A stretch of DNA of 64,000 nucleotides from Paracoccaceae bacterium (GTDB lineage: Bacteria; Pseudomonadota; Alphaproteobacteria; Rhodobacterales; Rhodobacteraceae): positions 1 to 64,000 of the forward strand of contig JAPORQ010000014.1 of assembly GCA_026710155.1 (NCBI GenBank), in the 5' to 3' direction. Below the pieces are notes generated by a model, which did not search any database, was not told the DNA's origin, and saw nothing but the letters and a program-made list of their open reading frames with translations. This document shows, in pieces, positions 37,995-47,571 of the stretch. Each line of letters opens with the position of its first letter. Position 1 is the first letter of the stretch. The position numbers were made by a program, and so were the translations under genes.

Positions 37995-38933
37995 ATGCCT
38001 GACAATGAAGATATTGAAAGCACCAAAGCCCCGCTAATTGAACATCTGACAGAACTTAGGAAAAGGCTGATCCACTGTGTACTGGCTTTTGTGGTTTGTA
38101 TGGTGGTCTGTTTTGCTTTCTGGGAACCAATCTTTACATTCCTGACCGATCCGATTTGCAATGCGCTCCTGACCAGGGGACAGGAGTGCAACCTGATACT
38201 CATCAAATTGCAGGAGGGTTTTTTTGTTGCTGTCAGGATTTCCTTCATGGGTGGGTTTATCTTGAGTTTTCCATTTCTCGGATTTCAATTGTGGAGGTTT
38301 GTTGCACCGGGGCTTTATAAAAATGAAAAAAGCGCTTTCCTGCCATTCATGATTGCCTCACCTTTCATGTTTTTCCTGGGGGCATCATTTGCTTTCTTCA
38401 TCGTTATACCCCTGGCATTCAATTTCTTTCTCAGTTTCCAGCAAGAGAGTACTCTGACTCTACCCGCACCCGCGGAGATCGTTGTTTCAGAGGACTTGGA
38501 AACCGAAGCAGATCAGGAACTGTCAACAAAGAATGACACTGAAGTTGACATTCTTGCCGATGGCAGGGAAATTATCGCCGATGTTGGGGTTACTTTCCAA
38601 GGTTCGGTTGCCGAATATCTTTCGCTAACGATTAAATTCATTCTTGCCTTTGGGGTTTGTTTCCAACTTCCAGTATTACTGACCTTGATGGGCAAGGCCG
38701 GTCTGGTTACCGGCAAGGGATTGGCCGGTTTCCGTAAATATGCCGTCGTGTGCATATTGGTTCTGGCGGCCGTAGTAACTCCACCGGATGTCATAACCCA
38801 GGTAATTTTGTTTGCAGCTGTATATGGCCTGTATGAAATTTCCATCTGGTTGGTAAAAAGAGTTGAAAGGAAGAGGGAGGAGTCCTATGCCAGGGATGGA
38901 ATACTTTTCGACGAGGATGAGGAAAGTACATAA
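37995..38933 (+). CDS. tatC: Tat translocase protein TatC with an acidic periplasmic insert
   Basis: This 312-residue, six-helix membrane protein is the core Tat receptor. The N-terminal [14 protein letters not shown] carries the conserved receptor Glu, and [24 protein letters not shown] near helices 5-6 is diagnostic. Between helices 3 and 4 there is an extra acidic segment at about residues 151-200 ([23 protein letters not shown]), which makes the protein some 50 residues longer than E. coli TatC. By topology this segment faces the periplasm. The C-terminal tail is charged. Confidence 0.94.
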   Translation: MPDNEDIESTKAPLIEHLTELRKRLIHCVLAFVVCMVVCFAFWEPIFTFLTDPICNALLTRGQECNLILIKLQEGFFVAVRISFMGGFILSFPFLGFQLWRFVAPGLYKNEKSAFLPFMIASPFMFFLGASFAFFIVIPLAFNFFLSFQQESTLTLPAPAEIVVSEDLETEADQELSTKNDTEVDILADGREIIADVGVTFQGSVAEYLSLTIKFILAFGVCFQLPVLLTLMGKAGLVTGKGLAGFRKYAVVCILVLAAVVTPPDVITQVILFAAVYGLYEISIWLVKRVERKREESYARDGILFDEDEEST

Positions 38934-38986
38934 AGACGTTTTTTGCTTCAACGTCACCCAAAATTTCTACGGAATGATCCGAACCT

Positions 38987-39844
38987 ATGACAGATAAAGA
39001 ATTGCTGAAACAAGTTACCAGGATTGCAGCGGCAATTGAAAGGTTATCCCCAGAGCCAATTCATTTGACCGATTTCACTTCAGCAGATGCCTTTGTCTGG
39101 CGGTTGAAGCCAGATACCTTGCATCCGGTTGAAAAGGTGAACAGGGTTGGGCTGGATCTATTGTTGGGTATAGACCGAACCAAGGAAACCCTATATCAAA
39201 ACACCTTGAACTTTGCCCGGGGGTATTCAGCAAACAATGCACTGTTGTGGGGTGCTCGTGGAATGGGCAAGTCTTCTTTGATCAAGGCCGTTCATCGGAA
39301 GATTTCTTGCACCGACAGTAATTTGAAGATTATTGAAATTCATCGTGAGGATCTGTCATCACTTGATCGCCTGCTGGATATATTGCGTGTGGCTAAGGAA
39401 AGATTTATCCTTTTTTGTGATGATCTTTCCTTTTCGATGGAAGAAAACAATTACAAGACTTTGAAGGCTGCACTTGATGGGGGAGTGGAGGGTAGACCGA
39501 CAAATGTAATTTTCTATGTGACTTCCAACCGACGGCATTTGATGCCCAGAGACATGATTGAGAATGAAAGATCAACGGCCATAAATCCCTCTGAATCGGT
39601 AGATGAGAAAGTATCCCTTTCCGACCGTTTCGGGTTATGGTTGGGCTTTCATCCCTGTAGCCAGGACCTTTATCTGGAAATAATCAGAAAATATTGTCTT
39701 CATTATGGACTGGATGCAACTGAGCAAATGCTTACTTCGGATGCAATCGAGTGGCAACAGACCCGGGGAGCAAGGTCAGGACGGGTGGCCTGGCAATACA
39801 TTCTCTATTTGGCTGGCAAACTTCATCGAAATATTGGAGCATGA
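38987..39844 (+). CDS. DUF815 family AAA ATPase
   Basis: This 285-residue protein belongs to DUF815, a group of uncharacterised P-loop ATPases. Walker A is LLWGARGMGKSSLIKAV (about residues 86-102). Walker B is FILFCDDLSF, and ATSNRRHLMP-like VTSNRRHLMPRDM (about 180) corresponds to sensor 1. The HRED and DRFGLWLGFHP segments are family-typical. It sits 53 bases after tatC. In related alphaproteobacteria the family lies close to the serS-surE-nlpD-yajC genes, so it belongs to this neighbourhood although its role is unknown. Confidence 0.87.
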   Translation: MTDKELLKQVTRIAAAIERLSPEPIHLTDFTSADAFVWRLKPDTLHPVEKVNRVGLDLLLGIDRTKETLYQNTLNFARGYSANNALLWGARGMGKSSLIKAVHRKISCTDSNLKIIEIHREDLSSLDRLLDILRVAKERFILFCDDLSFSMEENNYKTLKAALDGGVEGRPTNVIFYVTSNRRHLMPRDMIENERSTAINPSESVDEKVSLSDRFGLWLGFHPCSQDLYLEIIRKYCLHYGLDATEQMLTSDAIEWQQTRGARSGRVAWQYILYLAGKLHRNIGA

Positions 39845-39869
39845 ATTCACCAAGCATCGAATTTCCATC

Positions 39870-40616
39870 TTACCCCCTGCCGACAAAGGGCATTTTGGTG
39901 GCCATGATGGTCAAAAACAGGATGTTGGTATGCAGGGGGAATTGTGCAATGAAGGCAATTGCATCTCCACAGTGTTCGACATCAAATACCGGTTCCGTGC
40001 TTATTAAGCCCGATGCTTGAGGAACACCAACCTTGAATTTGGCTGCCATGTCCGTATCGGCATTCCCTATATCTATTTGGGAACAACAGATATCAAATTC
40101 ACGACCATCCAGAGACAGGCTTTTTGTCAAACCAGTTATTGCATGCTTGGTCGCTGTATAGGCTACTGTCTTGGGTCGAGGGGAATGGGCGGAAACGGAC
40201 CCATTGTTGATGATTCTTCCTCCCATGGGTTGTTGTGACTTCATTATTCCGAAAGCGTGTTTGGAACAAAGAAATGAACCCGTCAAATTGACCTTCACAC
40301 AATTCTCCCAATCATCAAAATCCAATTCATCTATACCGACCGGTGGTGTTCCAATTCCGGCATTGTTGAACAACAGGTCCAACCTGCCAAAATGCTTCAT
40401 CAATTGCTCAAACAGCTTTGCCACCTGTTTCGGGTCTCCCACATCGGTGGGAATGCAAAGGAATTCTGTGTTCTTGCAAAAGGATGCGGTTTCATGCAAT
40501 GGCTCAGGACGTCTGCCAACCAAAACCAATTTATGACCGATATTGGCGAGCGATATTGCAGCTGATCTGCCAATACCTGTTCCAGCTCCAGTTATCAGTG
40601 CAACGCGATCGGTCAT
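39870..40616 (-). CDS. Short-chain dehydrogenase/reductase
   Basis: This 248-residue classical SDR has ITGAGTGIGRSAA at the cofactor site, NNAG, the catalytic serine in NNGSVSAHSP, and Tyr-x-x-x-Lys in YTATK. A perfect GGAGG seven bases before the ATG at 40616 decides the start over an upstream extension. It is convergent with the DUF815 gene and is transcribed the same way as the neighbouring LysR gene 191 bases upstream. It may belong to the catabolic island regulated by that LysR protein, as a dehydrogenase for an alcohol or keto intermediate; this is inference. Confidence 0.85.
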   Translation of the reverse strand: MTDRVALITGAGTGIGRSAAISLANIGHKLVLVGRRPEPLHETASFCKNTEFLCIPTDVGDPKQVAKLFEQLMKHFGRLDLLFNNAGIGTPPVGIDELDFDDWENCVKVNLTGSFLCSKHAFGIMKSQQPMGGRIINNGSVSAHSPRPKTVAYTATKHAITGLTKSLSLDGREFDICCSQIDIGNADTDMAAKFKVGVPQASGLISTEPVFDVEHCGDAIAFIAQFPLHTNILFLTIMATKMPFVGRG

Positions 40617-40807
40617 GATGTCCTCCATGAGTATTATTAAATCAGATTCACCAGCAGAATTCAATTGTATTACAAGAAAGTAAGAATTGTTTGATTTCAC
40701 AATGGGAATGATCCCAAGTTAATAATGTATGATAGCAATTGAAAAAACTGGTGGAAGGAATTTTTCCAATGCTGTTTTGTAATGTTGCCATTTTTCTCAA
40801 TTCGCCT

Positions 40808-41734
40808 TCAAGATAAGGAATCAGTGATATTCCTCCTGTCTGCAAAAGCTTGGCAAAGATAATCAACGAAAGTTATCGCAGACTGACTTAGTTTTTTGTC
40901 TTTCTTCCAAACCAAACCTGTATCCATGGATGGTATATGGCCAGATACTTCTTTAACCTCTACAAACTGACCTTCAATAGACCATGGGCGGTATACCATG
41001 TCTGACAGTATAGTAATGCCCATGCCTATCGCCACAAGGCTACGAACGGCCTCAACCGAAGAGGTTTTGAACACGACATTGGGTCTGTAGGGTGTTTTTT
41101 CCCAATATTTCATGGCTGTTTGGTTGGCTTCATCCACCGTGAGCATAACGTAAGGTTCCACGGATAGGTCCTTCAGGGAAATTATGCGGGAATTTCTCAG
41201 GGGATGATTTGTATTTAACCAAAGCCGCCTTCTTGAACGGGTAAGGGTTCTGGAAGAGAGAAGATCTGTATTTTCAAGGTTTGAAACAAGCAATACACCA
41301 AGCTCATATTGATTGTCGATTATCCCCTGCTCAATTTCCGTTCTTTGCTTTTCTATCAGATTTACTTTTACCTGTGGAAAGGTGCGGTTGAACCGCATCA
41401 GCAAATCTGGCAGAAAGTAACCAGCAACAGTATAGGTTACACCGATGGTCACCTCTCCCTTGAGTGTATCACCAGATCGTTTGAGACCCCGTGAAGCTTC
41501 TGAAACAGCAAACATGATGTTTTGGGCATGCCGCAAAAACTGGTGTCCTTCATAGGTCAACGTGATACCACCTGCCTTCCTGTAAAAGAGAGGTGCGCCC
41601 AAATCATCCTCCAGATTGTTGATTGCTGTACTCACGGTTGATTGTGTAACATTGAGATTGGCTGCTGCTAGGGACAATTTTCCGGCCTTGGTGGCTGCAA
41701 TGAAATAACGTATTTGTCGAAATGTAATAGCCAT
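40808..41734 (-). CDS. LysR-family transcriptional regulator
   Basis: This 308-residue regulator has an N-terminal winged helix-turn-helix (TFRQIRYFIAATKAGKLSLAAANLNVTQSTVSTAINNLE) and a C-terminal effector-binding domain (about residues 90-300). LysR proteins usually control the divergent gene next to them; here that is the TorT-type importer operon starting 141 bases away, so it is the probable activator of the whole catabolic island. The ATG at 41734 is used; a TTG one codon upstream is unlikely. Confidence 0.9.
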   Translation of the reverse strand: MAITFRQIRYFIAATKAGKLSLAAANLNVTQSTVSTAINNLEDDLGAPLFYRKAGGITLTYEGHQFLRHAQNIMFAVSEASRGLKRSGDTLKGEVTIGVTYTVAGYFLPDLLMRFNRTFPQVKVNLIEKQRTEIEQGIIDNQYELGVLLVSNLENTDLLSSRTLTRSRRRLWLNTNHPLRNSRIISLKDLSVEPYVMLTVDEANQTAMKYWEKTPYRPNVVFKTSSVEAVRSLVAIGMGITILSDMVYRPWSIEGQFVEVKEVSGHIPSMDTGLVWKKDKKLSQSAITFVDYLCQAFADRRNITDSLS

Positions 41735-41875
41735 CAAAAAAATTGAATTTAAATAACAAAAAATATCATTTTACAAAAATATTTATACTTATATCTTGTT
41801 ACATGTCAATTCCCTCATTCTGTTTTGATGCAAGAGAATTGATTAGTCTTGATAACATGAAAAGGTAGGTGTGAG
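41735..41875. promoter_or_regulatory. LysR/importer divergent promoter region
   Basis: This 141-base, very AT-rich region separates the LysR gene from the importer operon and should hold both promoters and the LysR site. An imperfectly spaced inverted repeat, AAATAT and ATATTT about 12 bases apart, lies at about 41759-41782. I offer it only as a candidate operator. AAGGTAGGTGTGAG is the ribosome binding site for the gene at 41876. Confidence 0.4.
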
Positions 41876-42946
41876 ATGAAGAGAATTGTTTTTGGGGTCT
41901 CTGCATTGGCAGGACTTTTGTTTGCTATGGCAGTTTCGGCCGACGATTGGTTTCCCTATTCGGTAGAGGTGTGGGATCCACCATTTGATATGGGCAGCCC
42001 CAGAACCGTGGTTGATTATGTACCATTGGAGAAGGCCGATCAGCAATGGGACATTTGTGTTTCCTTTCCACATATGAAAGATGCATATTGGCTTGCGGTT
42101 GACTATGGGGTAGTTGCGGAATCAGAACGCTTGGGTGTCAAGATGCAACTTGTGGAAGCTGGTGGCTATACTGAGTTGAACACACAAATATCTCAGATAG
42201 AAGATTGTGTGGCAAGAGGAGCCGATGCTGTTGTGATTGGGGCAATTTCATTTGATGGCTTGAATAATCTCGTGAGTGAAATTCGTTCACAGGGAATTCC
42301 GGTCATTGATGTGATCAATGGTATTTCATCGCCTGAATTGTCTGCCAAATCATTGGTGTCATTTGGTGAGATGGGATACAAGGCTGGTGAATATCTGGCC
42401 AAACTCCATCCAGCAGGTTCAGGCAAGGTACAGGTTGCATGGTTCCCCGGTCCTCCGGGTGCCGGCTGGGTTGAAGCTGGAAATCTCGGATTCCAGGAAG
42501 CTGTAGCGGGTTCTGACATTGAAGTTGTTGAAACAAAATATGGTGACACCGGCAAGGAAATCCAGGCCAAGTTGGTGGAAGATACCTTGCAGGCTTATCC
42601 TGATATTTCCTACATTGCCGGCACCTCACCGACAATTGCAGCTTCAATCGGAATATTAAGGGCCAGAAATCTGACTGATCAGATCAACCTGGTGGCATAT
42701 TATTTCACACCTGAGGTACACCGTGGAATTGTAAGAGGGCAAGTATTGGCTGCCCCAACGGATTCGGCCGTGATACAGGGTCGAATTGCCATTGACCAGA
42801 CAGTCAGGATTTTGGAAGGCAAGGATTATGTCAAACATGCTGGACCAGCGCTTTATGTGATTGATTCCAATAATTTAGACAGCGTCGATATGTCATCCTC
42901 ACTTGCACCCGAGGGTTTCAAACCTGTCTTCACAGTCAATTATTGA
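41876..42946 (+). CDS. Periplasmic substrate-binding protein, TorT family
   Basis: This 356-residue type I periplasmic binding protein has a signal peptide (MKRIVFGVSALAGLLFAMAV, cleavage after SA before DDW). The mature part has the two-lobed sugar-binding-protein pattern (DICVSFPHMKDAYWLAVDYG; GADAVVIGAISFDGL; NGISSPELSAKSLVSFGEMGYKAGEYLAKLHP). This is the TorT branch, whose founding member binds trimethylamine N-oxide for a sensor kinase. Here it is followed by an ATPase and a permease, so it is an importer component. Its ligand is unknown and probably a small nitrogen compound, given the downstream amide-carboxylase genes. Confidence 0.87.
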   Translation: MKRIVFGVSALAGLLFAMAVSADDWFPYSVEVWDPPFDMGSPRTVVDYVPLEKADQQWDICVSFPHMKDAYWLAVDYGVVAESERLGVKMQLVEAGGYTELNTQISQIEDCVARGADAVVIGAISFDGLNNLVSEIRSQGIPVIDVINGISSPELSAKSLVSFGEMGYKAGEYLAKLHPAGSGKVQVAWFPGPPGAGWVEAGNLGFQEAVAGSDIEVVETKYGDTGKEIQAKLVEDTLQAYPDISYIAGTSPTIAASIGILRARNLTDQINLVAYYFTPEVHRGIVRGQVLAAPTDSAVIQGRIAIDQTVRILEGKDYVKHAGPALYVIDSNNLDSVDMSSSLAPEGFKPVFTVNY

Positions 42947-42990
42947 TGACAGTTCTTGACTGTAAAAAATTGAGGGAGGTCTCATTTGAA

Positions 42991-44490
42991 ATGGGACCTT
43001 CCTTGCTTGAATTAAAAGGAATTAGCAAGAGTTTCTCAGGGGCTTTGGTCCTTGATGAAGTTGACTTTTCGGTTGATTCGGGGGAAGTGCATGTCCTGTT
43101 TGGTGAGAATGGGGCAGGCAAATCAACTCTGATTTCCATTATTGCTGGCGCACTATCTCCAGACAAGGGAGTTTTCAACTTCAAAAACAATCAGATAGAC
43201 ATTTATTCAGTACACCACGCAAGATCACTAGGAATAAGTGCTGTTTTCCAGGAATTTTCCCTTGTACCACAGATGACAGTGGAGGAAAATCTCTTCTTGG
43301 GTTCAGAAATATCCCGGTTCGGACTATTGAACAAACAAGAAGCACATAACCAGGCCAAAGACATACTTGACAGGCTTGGCTTTGATTTGAAACCAAACCA
43401 ACGTATTGATTTTCTTTCCCGCGCAGAACAACAGATGGTTGAAATTGCCAAGGCCTTCCGAGATGATGTGTCTGTATTGATTCTGGATGAACCGACAGCC
43501 TCCCTGACGGAAAAAGAAACCGAACAACTCTTCGATTTGATTAATTTGGTGAAACAAGATGGCGTGGGGATAATTTATATCACACACCGGATCAGTGAAA
43601 TCAGAAGGATCGGTGATCGGATCACCGTTTTGAGGGATGGCAAAAAAGTAGGAACTGCAGCCGCTGATGTACCAGAAAAGGAATTGGTACGAATGATGAC
43701 CGGTAAGGTTTTCGACCAGATATTTCCCAAAATTGACTTTAAACCTGGCCGCAATGTATTGGAAATCAACAATCTTGCAACGCAAAATGGTGCAGTCCAG
43801 GATTTGTCATTAAGCGTAAATAAGGGTGAAATAGTCGGAATCGCCGGCTTGGTGGGTTCAGGCAAATCGGATATTGGAAGGGCTTGTTTTGGGCTTTTGG
43901 ATATCGCTTCCGGGCAAATTCGCTTTGATGGAATGGATATCAGTGGAAATTCACCAAGTCAAATGCTCGATCTGGGACTTTACTATATACCTTCAGACCG
44001 GCGAGATGAGGGGCTAATCATGTCCAGACCCTCCCGTGAAAGCGTGTCCATGTCTGCATTGTCAAGCCCAGACTTTTCAAAGGGATTGTTCATAAGGTTG
44101 GAACAAGAAAAAAAGAAAGTGAACGATCTTGCCGGCAAAATGAATTTGCAACCGCACAATATTGAGAAAGCACCAAGCATGTTTTCTGGTGGCAATCAAC
44201 AAAAAATCATGCTTGCCAAATGCTTGACCCGTAAAGTCAGGCTGTTTGTATTCGACGAGCCGACTGTGGGTGTCGATGTCGGCACTAGGATAGCCATCTA
44301 TGAATTTATTGCAGAATTGTCTATGAATGGTGCAGCGATTCTTGTCATATCATCGGATTTGACGGAAATTCTGCATCTCCCCAAAAGGGTTTATGTCATG
44401 TGCAGGGGGCACTTGTCAGCTGAATTGTCAGGTGAAGCACTCAACCAGGAAACGGTATTGGAACATTGTTTTGGGCATGAAGCTGCCTAA
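42991..44490 (+). CDS. ABC importer ATPase with two nucleotide-binding domains (RbsA type)
   Basis: This 499-residue protein has two tandem ABC domains, as in ribose-class importers. The first domain has Walker A GENGAGKST, signature SRAEQQMVEIAKA and Walker B LILDEPTASL. The second has GLVGSGKSD, SGGNQQKIMLAKCL and FVFDEPTVGVDVG. The signature of the first domain is degenerate (SRAEQ for LSGGQ), a common asymmetry in this class. The ATG at 42991 has GGGAGG about 14 bases upstream; an ATG at 42946 would add 15 unlikely residues. It energises import with the neighbouring permease. Confidence 0.9.
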   Translation: MGPSLLELKGISKSFSGALVLDEVDFSVDSGEVHVLFGENGAGKSTLISIIAGALSPDKGVFNFKNNQIDIYSVHHARSLGISAVFQEFSLVPQMTVEENLFLGSEISRFGLLNKQEAHNQAKDILDRLGFDLKPNQRIDFLSRAEQQMVEIAKAFRDDVSVLILDEPTASLTEKETEQLFDLINLVKQDGVGIIYITHRISEIRRIGDRITVLRDGKKVGTAAADVPEKELVRMMTGKVFDQIFPKIDFKPGRNVLEINNLATQNGAVQDLSLSVNKGEIVGIAGLVGSGKSDIGRACFGLLDIASGQIRFDGMDISGNSPSQMLDLGLYYIPSDRRDEGLIMSRPSRESVSMSALSSPDFSKGLFIRLEQEKKKVNDLAGKMNLQPHNIEKAPSMFSGGNQQKIMLAKCLTRKVRLFVFDEPTVGVDVGTRIAIYEFIAELSMNGAAILVISSDLTEILHLPKRVYVMCRGHLSAELSGEALNQETVLEHCFGHEAA

Positions 44491-44509
44491 AATATCAGGG
44501 TGAAAATTA

Positions 44510-45529
44510 ATGGAAGCCAAAAGTCCCAAATCTCGAAACGCAATAAGCCATTACATCCGAATGGCATTTATTCGCCTCGGTGTCCTGCCATTTTTACTTG
44601 TTGCCGCAATCATCATATTTACTGCATTGTCAGACAATTTTCTCACAGGACGCAACCTTTTGAATGTGGTCCGTCAATCCACCTATCTAGCTTTGGTTGC
44701 AGTTGGTCAAATGTTTGCTTTGCTTACAGGTGGTTTTGATCTCTCGGTGGGTACCATTCTCGCCATAACATCTGTCGTCGGAGCCCTGGCCATGGCCACG
44801 GCATACTCATTCATGCCTGATGCATTGTTCCTGGCTATCGCCATTGGGATCATAGCAGGTGTATTGGCTGGAACCATGATAGGGGTTGTTAACGGAATTG
44901 GTGTAGCCGTTTTCGATGTTTCACCATTTATGATGACCTTGGGGATGGCTTCGGTTGGTTTTGGAATTGCTTTGTATTTGACGGGAGGAATACCGGTTTA
45001 TGGTATGCCAATTGAATTCGGTGATATCTTTGGTTTTGGAACATTCCTTGGACTTCCTGTCCCTGTCCTCGTGGCATTCCTGTTAATCCTGGGCATGTAC
45101 ATTGTTGTTGACCGAACGCGATTGGGGCGACATTTTTATGCCGTGGGAGGAAATATAAAGGCAGCGCACCTTTCAGGTATAAATACCAACCGCACCTTGT
45201 TTCTGGCATATGTTCTTTCAGGTTTCATGGCTGCAATATCGGGTATTTTGCTTACAGCAAGACTTGATTCTGGCGAAGCCAACATCGGCGCGTCAATGCC
45301 CCTTGAATCCATTGCAGCTTGTGTTATCGCAGGTGTAAGCTTGAGAGGTGGAATTGGCAAGGTTGAGAATGTTGTTTTGGGTGCATTGTTTATTGGAATT
45401 GTTCAAAATGGTATGAATCTGGCCAGAATAGAATCTTACCTGCAGATAGTTGTCATTGGTCTTCTCTTGATCTTTGCCGTAATTGTTGACCGTTTCCGTA
45501 TCAAACTGGTGGCAAGCTGTCAGGATTGA
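44510..45529 (+). CDS. ABC importer permease (RbsC type)
   Basis: This 339-residue permease has about nine hydrophobic helices and the ribose-class landmarks NLLNVVRQSTYLALVAVGQMFALLTGGFDLSVG and the coupling-helix region GRHFYAVGGNIKAAHLSGINTNR. It pairs with the two-domain ATPase and the TorT-type binding protein. The next gene starts two bases after its stop. Confidence 0.9.
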   Translation: MEAKSPKSRNAISHYIRMAFIRLGVLPFLLVAAIIIFTALSDNFLTGRNLLNVVRQSTYLALVAVGQMFALLTGGFDLSVGTILAITSVVGALAMATAYSFMPDALFLAIAIGIIAGVLAGTMIGVVNGIGVAVFDVSPFMMTLGMASVGFGIALYLTGGIPVYGMPIEFGDIFGFGTFLGLPVPVLVAFLLILGMYIVVDRTRLGRHFYAVGGNIKAAHLSGINTNRTLFLAYVLSGFMAAISGILLTARLDSGEANIGASMPLESIAACVIAGVSLRGGIGKVENVVLGALFIGIVQNGMNLARIESYLQIVVIGLLLIFAVIVDRFRIKLVASCQD

Positions 45530-45531
45530 AA

Positions 45532-46536
45532 ATGAAAAAAATTCGAGCAGCTTCTGTTGGATTGGGATGGTGGTCAAACGAACTCGCCAAATCCATCCAG
45601 GGAATATCAGGCCTGATTGAGATTGTATCTTGCTATTCGCGCAATCAGAGCAGGACCAAGGCATTTGCCAAAGAATTTGATACCAATCGACATTCTTCCT
45701 ATGAAGAGTTACTTTCCGACGAGAGTATTGATGCCGTTATTCTCACAACACCTCATTCACTCCATGCCGAGCATGTAATTGAAGCAGCAAATTCAGGCAA
45801 GCATGTTTTTGTTGAAAAACCCTTCACCTTGACCTACGAAAGTGCGAGGAGGGCTATCAAGGCCTGTCACGAAGCAAAAGTTGTTTTAGCCGTTGGGCAT
45901 AACAGAAGATTTGCAACTTCAAGCAAGGAATTGAAACTTATGGGTGATCACGGCGATTTTGGTACCATGCTTCATCTGGAAGCAAACTTTTCAGCACCAA
46001 GTGCGATGGCCTATACACCTGAAAAATGGCGGGCAAACAGAGAAGAAAGCCCGGCTGGCGGAATTGCCGGTTTGGGCATACATTTAATTGATTTGATGTG
46101 CTGGATTGCCGGACCCGTCGAAAGTGTGACGGCATTGGCCAAGCGCAGGGTACTTCCAGTGGATATTGATGACACGACATCGGCATTGTTTGAATTTCAA
46201 TCAGGAATGACAGGGTATTTGGGATGTATGTTTGCTGCACCATATACAACAATCTTCAATATCTACGGTACAAAAATGAATGCCTTTGCAGATATTGATA
46301 AGGATTTTCTTGCCTCAGTTACTATCAAGGGTAAACTTTACAATAATAGTTTGGATAAAATTGATACACTGAAAGCTGAGCTGGATGAATTTGCCATGAG
46401 TTGCATGGGTGAATGTACATTCAGAGTTACGCCACCCCAGGCGGCAAGTAATGTCCGTGTTATGGAAGCGATAGCCAAATCGGCAAGCCTGGAGAAAAAA
46501 GTCTTGATAGAATCAACTTCGGAAAAAGTTTGGTAA
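45532..46536 (+). CDS. Gfo/Idh/MocA-family oxidoreductase
   Basis: This 334-residue protein has an N-terminal Rossmann domain (ASVGLGWWSNELAKSI) and the family's catalytic EKP (FVEKPFTLTYESARRAI, about residues 96-112). The C-terminal alpha/beta substrate domain begins GHNRRFATS and contains the GGIAGLGIHLIDLMCWI segment with its active-site histidine. Members use NAD(P) on sugars, inositols and related molecules. In this operon it probably oxidises the imported compound before or after amide opening; substrate unknown. The start is ATG 45532, after a TTG that overlaps the permease stop. Confidence 0.87.
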   Translation: MKKIRAASVGLGWWSNELAKSIQGISGLIEIVSCYSRNQSRTKAFAKEFDTNRHSSYEELLSDESIDAVILTTPHSLHAEHVIEAANSGKHVFVEKPFTLTYESARRAIKACHEAKVVLAVGHNRRFATSSKELKLMGDHGDFGTMLHLEANFSAPSAMAYTPEKWRANREESPAGGIAGLGIHLIDLMCWIAGPVESVTALAKRRVLPVDIDDTTSALFEFQSGMTGYLGCMFAAPYTTIFNIYGTKMNAFADIDKDFLASVTIKGKLYNNSLDKIDTLKAELDEFAMSCMGECTFRVTPPQAASNVRVMEAIAKSASLEKKVLIESTSEKVW

Positions 46537-46557
46537 TCCAAGTGAAAGGATAAACTA

Positions 46558-47277
46558 GTGAAACCATTGATTAACTGTGATATGGGTGAAAGTTTTGGGC
46601 TATATAAAATAGGAGAAGACGATAAACTCATGCCACTGATTTCAATGGCAAATGTAGCATGCGGATTTCATGGTTCCGACGCAAATCACATGCGTAAAAC
46701 AGTACAGCTTGCCAAGGAAAACAACGTCAAGGTGGGTGCCCATCCTTCATTACCTGACTTGCAGGGATTTGGACGCAGGGAAATGAAAATATCCCGCAAG
46801 GAATTGGCCAATATCCTGATTTACCAGATAGGTGCCCTTGTAGGTATGCTTAAGGCTGAAAATTACGAGCTTAATCATATCAAGCCCCATGGCGCTCTTT
46901 ATGGGATGGCCGCAAGGGATGAAAGCGTTGCACATGCGATATGTGACGCGGCGGATGTTTACAGGGTTCCATTGATTGGCATGGTCAATACCTGCCATGA
47001 AAGGGTTTATAAATCGAGAGGTCATGACTTTTTGGCAGAATTCTATGCAGACCTGAACTATAATGATGATGGCACCTTGATCATAACAATGAAACATGAA
47101 CCTGTCCCGCCCGAGGAAGTTGAACAAAGATGTACCATGGCCTTCAAGGAGAACAAAACTTTTTCTGTAAATGGAAAGGAGGTACTGGTTGGATGTGATT
47201 GCATTTGCGTCCATTCGGATACACCCAACGCAGTTGAAATTGCCATGGTTGCCAAAAGAACCCTTCAGGCCTTGTAG
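46558..47277 (+). CDS. pxpA: LamB/YcsF family hydrolase (5-oxoprolinase subunit A-like)
   Basis: This 239-residue protein opens LINCDMGESFGLYKIG and has the family motifs NVACGFHGSDANHM and KVGAHPSLPDLQGFGRREM, followed by HIKPHGALYG. This is the PxpA (YcsF) fold, a metal-dependent polysaccharide-deacetylase relative that opens 5-oxoproline with PxpB and PxpC in ATP-dependent fashion. It is a little shorter than typical (about 250). The start is a GTG with AAAGGA before it. Because a biotin carboxylase and carrier protein lie between it and PxpB/PxpC, the substrate may be another lactam or amide, not 5-oxoproline. Confidence 0.85.
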   Translation: MKPLINCDMGESFGLYKIGEDDKLMPLISMANVACGFHGSDANHMRKTVQLAKENNVKVGAHPSLPDLQGFGRREMKISRKELANILIYQIGALVGMLKAENYELNHIKPHGALYGMAARDESVAHAICDAADVYRVPLIGMVNTCHERVYKSRGHDFLAEFYADLNYNDDGTLIITMKHEPVPPEEVEQRCTMAFKENKTFSVNGKEVLVGCDCICVHSDTPNAVEIAMVAKRTLQAL

Positions 47278-47318
47278 AATACAGAATTAATATTTCAGTA
47301 ATTAGGGAGTAAATCATC

Positions 47319-47561
47319 ATGTCAGACAACACCATCCAATCACCACTTCCCGGTACATTCTATCGTAAATCGGCACCAGATCAACCTCCATACAAGGAAG
47401 TTGGCGATACGGTCTCTGTAGGCGATACCATCGGATTGATCGAGGTCATGAAATCATTTCATGAAATTCAGGCTGATAAAGCCGGCACAATCGCTGCTTT
47501 CCTTGTTGCAAATGAGGATGCGGTTACGGCTGGACAGTCAATCGTCGAACTGAAAATGTAA
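47319..47561 (+). CDS. Small stand-alone biotin carboxyl carrier protein
   Basis: This 80-residue protein is essentially a lone biotinyl domain, with SPLPGTFYR at the start and the biotinylation site in LIEVMKSFHEI. The modified lysine follows Met, as in all such domains; the usual AMKM is VMKS here. It lacks the Pro/Ala-rich N-terminal region of AccB. It lies directly before a biotin carboxylase gene and among PxpA/B/C genes, so it is the carrier of the island's carboxylase, not of fatty acid synthesis. The BirA encoded at 20560 should load it. Confidence 0.88.
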   Translation: MSDNTIQSPLPGTFYRKSAPDQPPYKEVGDTVSVGDTIGLIEVMKSFHEIQADKAGTIAAFLVANEDAVTAGQSIVELKM

Positions 47562-47571
47562 ACTTGTAACC

